From Planctomycetaceae bacterium (GTDB taxonomy: Bacteria > Planctomycetota > PLA2): a stretch of 61,967 bases of DNA. Where the stretch lies: contig WYBS01000047.1 of the NCBI GenBank assembly GCA_011525755.1, positions 1-61,967 of the forward strand, read 5' to 3'. Below, piece by piece: positions 39,651-46,005 of the stretch. The notes beneath the pieces were generated by a model. The model was not told where the DNA came from, did no database searches, and saw only the letters and a list, made by a program, of their open reading frames with translations. Made by a program: the position numbers and the translations under genes. Each line of letters begins with the position of its first letter. Positions within the stretch are counted from its first letter, which is position 1.

Positions 39651-41681
39651 ATGGAATCGGCAGCCATGGCCGCGCCGAGAAAACGAGTGGACCCGGAGGG
39701 TGACTCCCTCCCGCCCGACGCGTCGGCGATCCTCGCCGGCCTCGGGGGGCCGATCGCGCGGCCGCCCGTCCGGCCGCTCTACCGCGTGGGGCTCGCGCTC
39801 GCCGCGCTCGCGATGATCGCGCTGCCGCTCCTCTACGTCGGCCTCATCGCGGCCGTGGGCGTCGGCATCTGGCTCGCGGCGGACGCCATGCTGAGGTCGT
39901 GGGCGCACCCGACCCCGGGCATCGTCATCGTCTCGGTCCTCGGAGGCGTGGTCGTGCTCTTCCTCGTGAAGCCTCTCCTTGCGAGGCCCGGGCGCGCCGC
40001 GGCGCGCGCGCCGCTCGCGCTCCGGCGCGACCGGCAGCCGCTGCTCTTCGCCTTCGTCGACCGGCTCTGCGCGGTCGTCGGTTCCCCGAGCCCCTCCCGC
40101 ATCGACGTGGACACCGAGGCGAACGCATCTGCGTCGCCGCGCCGCGGCCTCGTGAGTCTCCTCCGGAGGGACCTCGTCCTCACGATCGGGCTGCCGCTCG
40201 CGGGCGCGTTCGACGTCCGCAGCCTCGCCGGCGTGCTGGCGCACGAGCTCGGCCACTTCGCGCAGGGCGCGGGGATGGGGCTCACCTATGTCGTGCGCTC
40301 GATCAACGTCTGGTTCGCGCGCGTGTGCTACGAGCGCGACCGCTGGGACGAGCGGCTCCTCGCCGTGCAGCAGTGGCTTCCGCACGTGGGAATCGTGCGG
40401 GTCTGCATCGAAGGCTCGCGCGCGCTGCTGCGCGCGTTCATGTACGCCGGCCACGCGGTCAGCTGCTTCGCGCTCCGCCAGATGGAGTACGACGCGGACC
40501 GCTACGATGCGCTCGTCGCGGGCCGCGCCGGCTTCGAGGACAAGATGCGCAGGCTGGACGAACTCGCCGCGGCATCCCACCTCGCGTGGAACGAGCTCGG
40601 CGCCCTCTATCGCGAGGGCCGCCTCGCGGACGACGTCCCCGCGCTGATCCTCGCGCGCCAGGCGGCGCTTCCACCCGAGGCGCGCGCCGAGATCCGGAAG
40701 GCGGGGAACGCGGAGCGGACGGCGCTGTTCGACACCCATCCGTCCGCGCGCGACCGCATCGCCGCGGTCCGGGAGCTCGCGGCCGCGGGGCTCGTTCGCG
40801 ACCGGCGGCCGGCGCGAGCCCTCTTCGCCGGCTTCGAGGCGCTCTCGCGCGAGGCGACCCGGCGCGTCTATCAGGCGCGGCTGGCCGGCGAGGCGGGGCC
40901 GATCCGGCTCGTCCCGGTCAAGACGCTCGTGGAGGACGCCGCGACCGACGACCTCGCGCACGCGGCGCTCGAGAGGATCGTCGGCGCGAGCCTGCACCCC
41001 TCGATCACTCTTCTTGGCGACGACTCAGGGGGGGCCGGGGGGGCGGCCGAGGACCGCGCCAAGGCCGCGAAAGAGGTCGCCGACGCATTCGACAAGATCG
41101 TCGTCCTCGCGAGGGCGTACTCGTGCATGAAGGCGGGACGGTGGCACCTCGCCAAGGGCGTCGGATCCCCGCCGGCGCTGCCCGCCGACGTCCGCGCGCG
41201 GATCCGCGTCGAGAACGAGCGTTTCCGGGTCGCGCGCGAGCGGGCCCGCGGCGCGTACGCCGACGTCTCGCGAAAGCTCGTGTCCGCGCCCGCCCCGGGA
41301 CGGGTGCTCGCCGCGGCCCGCGCGATCGAGGGCGCATGGCCGCTCGTCGAGAAGCTGACCGTGCTCGCGCACGGCCTCGACGAGCTCGCACCGTTCGCGC
41401 ACGAGGCCGGGGAGGACGGCCAACTCGCGGGCCACATCGCGACGATGGCCGGGAGGATCCGGAAGGCGCACGAGGAGGTCGCCGCGGCTCTCTCGGGCGT
41501 GCCCCACCCGTTCCTCGACGAGCCGCTCGGCACGCACGCGATCGAACCCACGCCCTTCGCCGAGCCCGGGCCGGCGCTCGAGGCCGCCCGGGCAACCGTC
41601 GAGTCGCTGGCCACGCTGAGGCTGCGCGCGCTCGGACGCCTCGCGCTCGCCGCGGAGCGGGCGACGACCCAGCCTGGCTAG
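39651..41681 (+). CDS. M48-family membrane metallopeptidase-like protein
   Basis: A 676-residue protein; ATG 39651 was used, with ATG 39666 an in-frame alternative. Two or three transmembrane helices at about residues 40-115 (LALAALAMIALPLLYVGLI and IVIVSVLGGVVVLFLV) precede a zinc-protease domain with VLAHELGHFAQG near residue 197, the HExxH motif, and downstream RQMEYDADRYDALVAG whose Glu/Asp-rich motif supplies the third ligand. A long helical C-terminal half is unusual compared with HtpX. An in-frame paired G-run motif (41028-41043) encodes SGGAGGAAED in a likely loop. Membrane-protein quality control is a reasonable role. Its stop shares the sequence CTAG with the stop of the converging gene. 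Confidence 0.85.
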   Translation: MESAAMAAPRKRVDPEGDSLPPDASAILAGLGGPIARPPVRPLYRVGLALAALAMIALPLLYVGLIAAVGVGIWLAADAMLRSWAHPTPGIVIVSVLGGVVVLFLVKPLLARPGRAAARAPLALRRDRQPLLFAFVDRLCAVVGSPSPSRIDVDTEANASASPRRGLVSLLRRDLVLTIGLPLAGAFDVRSLAGVLAHELGHFAQGAGMGLTYVVRSINVWFARVCYERDRWDERLLAVQQWLPHVGIVRVCIEGSRALLRAFMYAGHAVSCFALRQMEYDADRYDALVAGRAGFEDKMRRLDELAAASHLAWNELGALYREGRLADDVPALILARQAALPPEARAEIRKAGNAERTALFDTHPSARDRIAAVRELAAAGLVRDRRPARALFAGFEALSREATRRVYQARLAGEAGPIRLVPVKTLVEDAATDDLAHAALERIVGASLHPSITLLGDDSGGAGGAAEDRAKAAKEVADAFDKIVVLARAYSCMKAGRWHLAKGVGSPPALPADVRARIRVENERFRVARERARGAYADVSRKLVSAPAPGRVLAAARAIEGAWPLVEKLTVLAHGLDELAPFAHEAGEDGQLAGHIATMAGRIRKAHEEVAAALSGVPHPFLDEPLGTHAIEPTPFAEPGPALEAARATVESLATLRLRALGRLALAAERATTQPG

Positions 41682-42616
41682 AGTCCGAGGTCGCCGCTCT
41701 CCCGCGTGGCCCCCCGCTCCACGAGGGCCGCGAGCACCGGGCCCTGGCCGTCCGCGGGCGCGAACCAGATCTCGCCCTTGGGCCTCATCTTGCGGACCAT
41801 GATCCTCACGAACCTCCCCTTCGGGTCCCCGAGGAAGCCCTGGACGTTCTCCCACGGAATCGGGATCGTCCCCTGCCGCTGCCGCTGCCGCAGGCGCAGG
41901 AGGACCGCGAGGGCAATCACAAGGCCGACCAGCGCCGCGAGCCCCCAGACGCCCGCCAACAGGAACGTCGCAGCGCCCACCGCCGGGATCGCCACCGCGA
42001 TGAGGACGAACCCCGGCGCGGAGACGTAGAGCAACCTCGTGCCCGAGACCTCGATCCCGCGTGCGTGGATCGCGAGGCTGCCCTTGCCGCGGAGCGGGAA
42101 GGGACGCTGCTCGCTCGCGAACAAGGGAGGCCCGTACATGCCCTCGAAGGTCGCGGGCGCCGCTCCCGGGGACGCCGCGCGCGCCGGCGGCGGCGCGGGG
42201 ATCCACCTGGCATCGGGACGCATGAGCCGGCTCACGCGCCCCTCGAACGCGGACGGGATCGCCAGCATGCAGAGGCCCATCCCAACCGCGAAGTAGCCGA
42301 GCCAGGGCACCGGGATGCGGGAAGGGGCGAATTCGTAGCCCGAAAACAGGAACGCGAGCACAAGACCGCAGAAGATCACGACGGCGCCGAACGCGCGAAC
42401 CTGTGCCGGGGATGCACGGGGGGGCGCCAGCGGCGGATCCGGCTCGGCGGACCGTTCGGGCGCGCCGCAAGCCGTGCACGTCTCGCTCCCCTTCGCGGCG
42501 CGGCGCGCGCACTCCCCGTGGACGGGGGAACGGCAGACGCGGCAGAATCCTCCCTGCGAGACGGTGCCGATCCGCTCACCGCAGATGGCGCAGGCGCGCC
42601 CGACGACCTGGGCCAT
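41678..42616 (-). CDS. zinc-ribbon/RING-like membrane protein of unknown function
   Basis: A 312-residue protein. The N-terminus has a Cys-rich zinc-binding segment (RACAICGERIG, GGFCRVCRSPVHGECA, TCTACG) resembling a RING or prokaryotic zinc-ribbon knuckle. Two hydrophobic segments follow near residues 78-115 (FGAVVIFCGLVLAFLFSG; LGYFAVGMGLCMLAIP), then two more near 205-250, and a C-terminal beta domain that looks like a PH-type bacterial fold (IPIPWENVQGFLGDPKG). The role is unknown; membrane-associated regulation is possible. A TATCAT box and GGAGG site are upstream. It converges on the M48-like gene with stop codons that overlap in the palindrome CTAG (41678-41681). Confidence 0.72.
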   Translation of the reverse strand: MAQVVGRACAICGERIGTVSQGGFCRVCRSPVHGECARRAAKGSETCTACGAPERSAEPDPPLAPPRASPAQVRAFGAVVIFCGLVLAFLFSGYEFAPSRIPVPWLGYFAVGMGLCMLAIPSAFEGRVSRLMRPDARWIPAPPPARAASPGAAPATFEGMYGPPLFASEQRPFPLRGKGSLAIHARGIEVSGTRLLYVSAPGFVLIAVAIPAVGAATFLLAGVWGLAALVGLVIALAVLLRLRQRQRQGTIPIPWENVQGFLGDPKGRFVRIMVRKMRPKGEIWFAPADGQGPVLAALVERGATRESGDLGL

Positions 42617-42686
42617 GGGCCGACCTCCACGGGAACGATGATAACGAGCGGACGGGCCCGGCACGCGCCGGACGCGGGGCGGGGCG

Positions 42687-43553
42687 CTAACGGGCAAGGA
42701 TCGGGCCGAGAAGCCCCTCGATCCGCGCGCGATCGCGGAGCCTCGCGAGCCAGGCGTCCGGCACGCCGTCCGTCGCGCCGCGGATCGCGCCTGCCACGAG
42801 GAGGCGGCCGGCGCTGTCGCCGCCCGCGAGGATCGTGCCGCGGACGGCCGCCGCGTAGTCGGGGCCGGAGAGCGCCGCGTGCAGCGCGAGCGGCAGCGAC
42901 CGGCCCACGGGACACGCCTGCCCCGTCTTCCGCGCGAACGCGAGGTGGTCCTTGCCCGCGTCGAGCGCCATGCGCGCGAGCCTGCCCCCTTCGCCGCCGC
43001 GCTCGACCGCGGCTGCCACCGCGCCGTGCGGGTTCGCGCCGAGGATCGCGGCGCGGATCGCCGCCGCCGCCGCGAGGCCGCACTCGACCGCCAGGTCGTT
43101 GTCGTGCGTCACGCGGATCGCAGCCTCGAGCCGCGCGTCGCGCTCCGGATCGTCGAGATGCACCGCGAGGATCGGCGCCAGCTTCGCGAAACAGCCCGCC
43201 TGGTCGTCGTCCGCACCCGTGCGCGTCGCGACGAGCCACTTCGTCGCCTTGTCGAGGTAGCCGTCGTACGCGCGGTCGCCGAACCGCGCGAGCATCCGCC
43301 GCTTGTAGTCGTCGAGGTCCAGCCTCCCCGTCTCCGCGAGGCTCTCGAGCACGACCATCGCGTGGTCGCCGTAGTGCGTGAAGTCGCCCGCATGCCGCCG
43401 CGCGTGGTACTGCCCCGGCGGGAGGAACTCCGGCGCCGCGCCCCCGCGCCTGCGCGCCTCGTCCGTGTCGTAGACCCAGTGGAGGCCCATCGCGGCGGCG
43501 TCTCCGACGAGCGCCCCGAGGATCGCGCCGCGCGCACGTTCGCGCGTGTCCAT
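42687..43553 (-). CDS. ADP-ribosylglycohydrolase family protein
   Basis: A 288-residue enzyme of the DraG/ARH type. N-terminal GAILGALVGDAAAMGLHWVYD and the metal-binding acidic sites THYGDHA and, near the C-terminus, GGDSAGRLLVAGAIRGA are the family pattern, although the second motif reads GGDSAG instead of the common GDTD/GGDTD. That substitution of Thr-Asp by Ser-Ala may alter metal binding, and J1-crystallin-like members also vary here. It would remove ADP-ribose from Arg side chains or related substrates. The upstream PP2C/SpoIIE phosphatase overlaps it (TGATG), so both are coupled and probably act in a signal-reversal module. Confidence 0.86.
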   Translation of the reverse strand: MDTRERARGAILGALVGDAAAMGLHWVYDTDEARRRGGAAPEFLPPGQYHARRHAGDFTHYGDHAMVVLESLAETGRLDLDDYKRRMLARFGDRAYDGYLDKATKWLVATRTGADDDQAGCFAKLAPILAVHLDDPERDARLEAAIRVTHDNDLAVECGLAAAAAIRAAILGANPHGAVAAAVERGGEGGRLARMALDAGKDHLAFARKTGQACPVGRSLPLALHAALSGPDYAAAVRGTILAGGDSAGRLLVAGAIRGATDGVPDAWLARLRDRARIEGLLGPILAR

Positions 43554-44284
43554 CACAGCACCTCCAGGACGACGAGCGACGCGTCGTCCGCGAGATCCTC
43601 GCCGAGCTCCTCGAGCACGTGCTCCTTCAGCTCCCAAGGCTGCATGGTTCCCGCGCCCTCCAGCAGCCCGATCAGGCCCTCCTCGCCGAGCAGCTCGCCG
43701 GCAGCCCCCCGCGCCTCGGTGAAGGCGTCGGTGTGGAGGACGAGGACGTCCCCCTTCGCGAGCTGCGCGCGGTGCTGCTCGTAGCGGAGCGCCTCGCCCG
43801 CGATGATCCCGAGCGGCATCCCCGGCGGCGCGCCGCCCGAGGGCCGCACGGGCTCGAAGCGCCCGTCCCTGCCGCGGAGGATCGACGGGTGGCCCGCGTA
43901 CGCGTAGACGAGCGAGCGGTCGCGGCTGTCGATGATCGTCGAGACCATCGTCGTGAAGCGGAAATCGCCGGTGCGCCGCCTCAGGAACTCCTCGTTCACG
44001 CAGGCGAGCATCTCCGAGTTGTCGTGCGCGCCGATCGAGTGCTGCAAGGCGTCGTGGATGATCCTCGCGACCTCGGCGCTCTCCGCGCCGTGCCCGGAGA
44101 CGTCGGCGAGCACCGCCTTCGTGAGGATCGACATCCCGCAGACGGAGAGGAAGTGGATGTCCCCCCCCGCGGCCCCCCCCTGATAGACCCGCGACCAGCA
44201 CTCCCCGCGCACGCCCGCGAGCTTCACGGAGACGTCGCAGGGCCCCGAGCCCCCCCAGACTTCGGAACAGAGGATCTCGCGCAT
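43553..44284 (-). CDS. PP2C/SpoIIE-type Ser/Thr phosphatase
   Basis: A 243-residue stand-alone phosphatase of the SpoIIE/RsbU catalytic type. Metal-binding and fold motifs include GGDIHFLSVCGMSILTKAVLADVSGHGAESA near residues 41-70 (Asp and GHG motif), VYAYAGHPSILR near residue 127, LVLHTDAFTEAR near residue 185 and DDASLVVLEV at the end. It lacks a sensor domain. It would dephosphorylate phosphoserine or phosphothreonine, for example an anti-anti-sigma factor. A TAGGAT box lies 8 nt before the ATG (leaderless). Its stop overlaps the ADP-ribosylglycohydrolase start. An in-frame paired C-run motif encodes GGAAGGDIH. Confidence 0.88.
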   Translation of the reverse strand: MREILCSEVWGGSGPCDVSVKLAGVRGECWSRVYQGGAAGGDIHFLSVCGMSILTKAVLADVSGHGAESAEVARIIHDALQHSIGAHDNSEMLACVNEEFLRRRTGDFRFTTMVSTIIDSRDRSLVYAYAGHPSILRGRDGRFEPVRPSGGAPPGMPLGIIAGEALRYEQHRAQLAKGDVLVLHTDAFTEARGAAGELLGEEGLIGLLEGAGTMQPWELKEHVLEELGEDLADDASLVVLEVL

Positions 44285-44292
44285 GCGATTGA

Positions 44293-44298
44293 ATCCTA
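44293..44298 (-). promoter_or_regulatory. TAGGAT -10 box of the phosphatase operon
   Basis: On the minus strand TAGGAT ends 8 nt before the ATG at 44284, a leaderless arrangement. Confidence 0.45.
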
Positions 44299-44300
44299 GC

Positions 44301-45791
44301 CTACGGCTTCGCCCACGCCGGCAGGACCCCCGCGTCGATCCCCATCGCCGGACCGGCGAGGAGCCCGAACAGCGCCGCGATGAGCGCGATCCCGAGGATG
44401 TCGAACCAGATCCCCGCGCGCACCATGTCGCGCACCGGGACGAGGCCGGTCCCGAAGACGATCGTCTGCGTCGGCGAGCCGACGGGCATCATGAAGCCGC
44501 AGCTCGCGGCGAGCGTCGCCGGGATCATCAGGTAGCGCGGGTCGGTGCCCGCCGCCGTCGATGCCGCGGCGAGCACCGGCAGCACCATCTGCGTCGCGGC
44601 CGTGTTGCTCGCGAACTCGGTCAGCACCGCGAGGCCGACGCACACGATCAGCATGAGGAGGAACGGCGGCATGCCGTGGAGCGCCGCGAGCCGGTCGCCG
44701 AGCCACGCCGAGAGGCCCGACGTCTGGAACCCCGTCGCGAGCGCGAAGCCGCCGCCGAACACGAGCAGCATCCCCCACGGCAGCTGCGCCGTGTCGCGCC
44801 ACCCGAGCAGAGGCTCGCCGGGCCGGTCGAGCGACGGGAGGACGAAGAGGGCGATCCCGGCCGCCATCGCGATCACGCTGTCGGTCTTCTCGTCGCCGAT
44901 GCCGAGCGGTCCGCGGAGCACCCAGAGGAGCGCGGTCGCGAGGAAGACCGCGGCGGCCATGCGCTCGTCGCGGCGCACGGGCCCGAGCTCCTTCCGCATC
45001 GCAAGGACCGCGTCGCGGCTGCCGAGGAGCGCCTCGCCGCCGAGGCGGAAGGTGACGCGCGTCAGCAGGAGCCAGCCGACGCCCAGGTAGGCGGCCGCGA
45101 CCGGCACGCCGAGCGTCATCCATCCGGCGAAGGAAGAAGAGGGGGCGCGGGGGAACAGCTTCGCCAGCTGGTCCCGGTAGATGAGGTTCGGCGGCGTCCC
45201 GACGGGCGTCGCGAGGCCCCCGATGTTGGCCCCGTAGGCGACCGCGATCAGGATCGCCGACGCGAGGCGGCCCGACGCTGCCTCGTCGCCGCCCTTCGCG
45301 CGGACGGCGGCGAGGACGGAGAGGGCGATCGGGAGGTGGACCATCACGGCCGCGGTGTTGCTGATCCACATCGAGAGGAGCCCCGCGGAGAGCATGAACC
45401 CGAGCACGAGCCCGCGGGGACGGCTGCCGACCTTGTGGACGAGGAGCAGCGCGAGCCGCCGATGCAGCCCCGTCCTCTCGAGGCCGATCGCGACGAAGAA
45501 GCCGCCGAGGAAGAGGAAGATCGTCGGCTGGCCGTAGTCGGGCGCGACCTTCCCGACACCCGCGATGCCCGTGAGCGGCAGCAGGACGAGCGGCAGCAGC
45601 GCCGTCACCGGGATCGGCACCGCCTCGGTCACCCACCACGCCGCCATCCAGAGGGTGACGGCCGCCATCCACGCGATCTTCGGGTCGTCGCCGGGCCGGA
45701 GCAGGAACGCGGCGGCTCCGAGCGCCGGCCCGAGCAGCAGGCGCCAGCCGCGCCGGACGGGTCGGGTCGCGCCGGAATCGGGCTCGTCCAC
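44301..45791 (-). CDS. DASS/SLC13-family dicarboxylate or anion symporter
   Basis: A 496-residue membrane transporter with about 11 helices, starting at GTG 45791. It has the two substrate-binding SNT motifs of the divalent anion:Na+ symporter family: MWISNTAAVM near residue 148 and EFASNTAATQMVLP near residue 400, with SFG/GTPPN-like elements (GTPPNLIYRDQLAKL). Transport of dicarboxylates, citrate, sulfate or phosphate with Na+ is expected; the substrate is unclear. The start is supported by a TACACT box 9 nt upstream. That box lies just inside the left arm of a 108-bp inverted repeat. It is convergent with nothing on its 3' side but ends 16 bp from the phosphatase start on the same strand. 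Confidence 0.9.
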   Translation of the reverse strand: MDEPDSGATRPVRRGWRLLLGPALGAAAFLLRPGDDPKIAWMAAVTLWMAAWWVTEAVPIPVTALLPLVLLPLTGIAGVGKVAPDYGQPTIFLFLGGFFVAIGLERTGLHRRLALLLVHKVGSRPRGLVLGFMLSAGLLSMWISNTAAVMVHLPIALSVLAAVRAKGGDEAASGRLASAILIAVAYGANIGGLATPVGTPPNLIYRDQLAKLFPRAPSSSFAGWMTLGVPVAAAYLGVGWLLLTRVTFRLGGEALLGSRDAVLAMRKELGPVRRDERMAAAVFLATALLWVLRGPLGIGDEKTDSVIAMAAGIALFVLPSLDRPGEPLLGWRDTAQLPWGMLLVFGGGFALATGFQTSGLSAWLGDRLAALHGMPPFLLMLIVCVGLAVLTEFASNTAATQMVLPVLAAASTAAGTDPRYLMIPATLAASCGFMMPVGSPTQTIVFGTGLVPVRDMVRAGIWFDILGIALIAALFGLLAGPAMGIDAGVLPAWAKP

Positions 45792-45800
45792 CAGGGATTC

Positions 45801-45806
45801 AGTGTA
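45801..45806 (-). promoter_or_regulatory. TACACT -10 box of the DASS transporter gene inside the inverted repeat
   Basis: On the minus strand TACACT ends 9 nt before the GTG at 45791. It begins in the left arm of the inverted repeat at 45804, mirroring a TACGAT box in the right arm. Confidence 0.42.
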
Positions 45807-45911
45807 CGGAGCCTGACACGTTTCAATGAATGTGCGAGGTGCGACGCGTCGCCGGGCCCGGCCGTGCGGTGCGGGCCGCCTGCATTTGTCGAATGGTGTC
45901 AGGCTCCGTAC
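45804..45911. repeat. 108-bp inverted repeat with divergent promoter-like arms (REP/MITE-like)
   Basis: GTACGGAGCCTGACAC (45804-45819) and GTGTCAGGCTCCGTAC (45896-45911) are perfect 16-bp complements; the next ~17 bp inward still match at about 12 positions. The centre contains a GC-rich palindromic stretch. The outer edges carry TACACT (minus) and TACGAT (plus) boxes 9 nt before a GTG and a TTG. It may be a REP/MITE-type element or a symmetric divergent promoter. Confidence 0.65.
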
Positions 45912-45923
45912 GATGAATGACCG

Positions 45924-45995
45924 TTGGAACTGACCGGGAAGGAGCTCGGCGGCTACCGCGTCGGCAACGAACTCGGCCGCGGCGGGATGGGCGCC
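45924..45995 (+). pseudogene. truncated N-terminus of a Ser/Thr protein kinase
   Basis: A TTG-started frame encodes LELTGKELGGYRVGNELGRG followed by GMGA, which is the start of a Hanks-type kinase up to the glycine loop. The expected VY...VALK continuation is missing; the frame runs into sequence whose real content is the 3' end of the molybdoenzyme gene on the other strand, 10 bp away. The remnant still has a TACGAT box at 45909-45914. A deletion or rearrangement apparently joined the kinase start to the oxidoreductase operon. Confidence 0.7.
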
Positions 45996-46005
45996 GACCG
46001 GGCGT

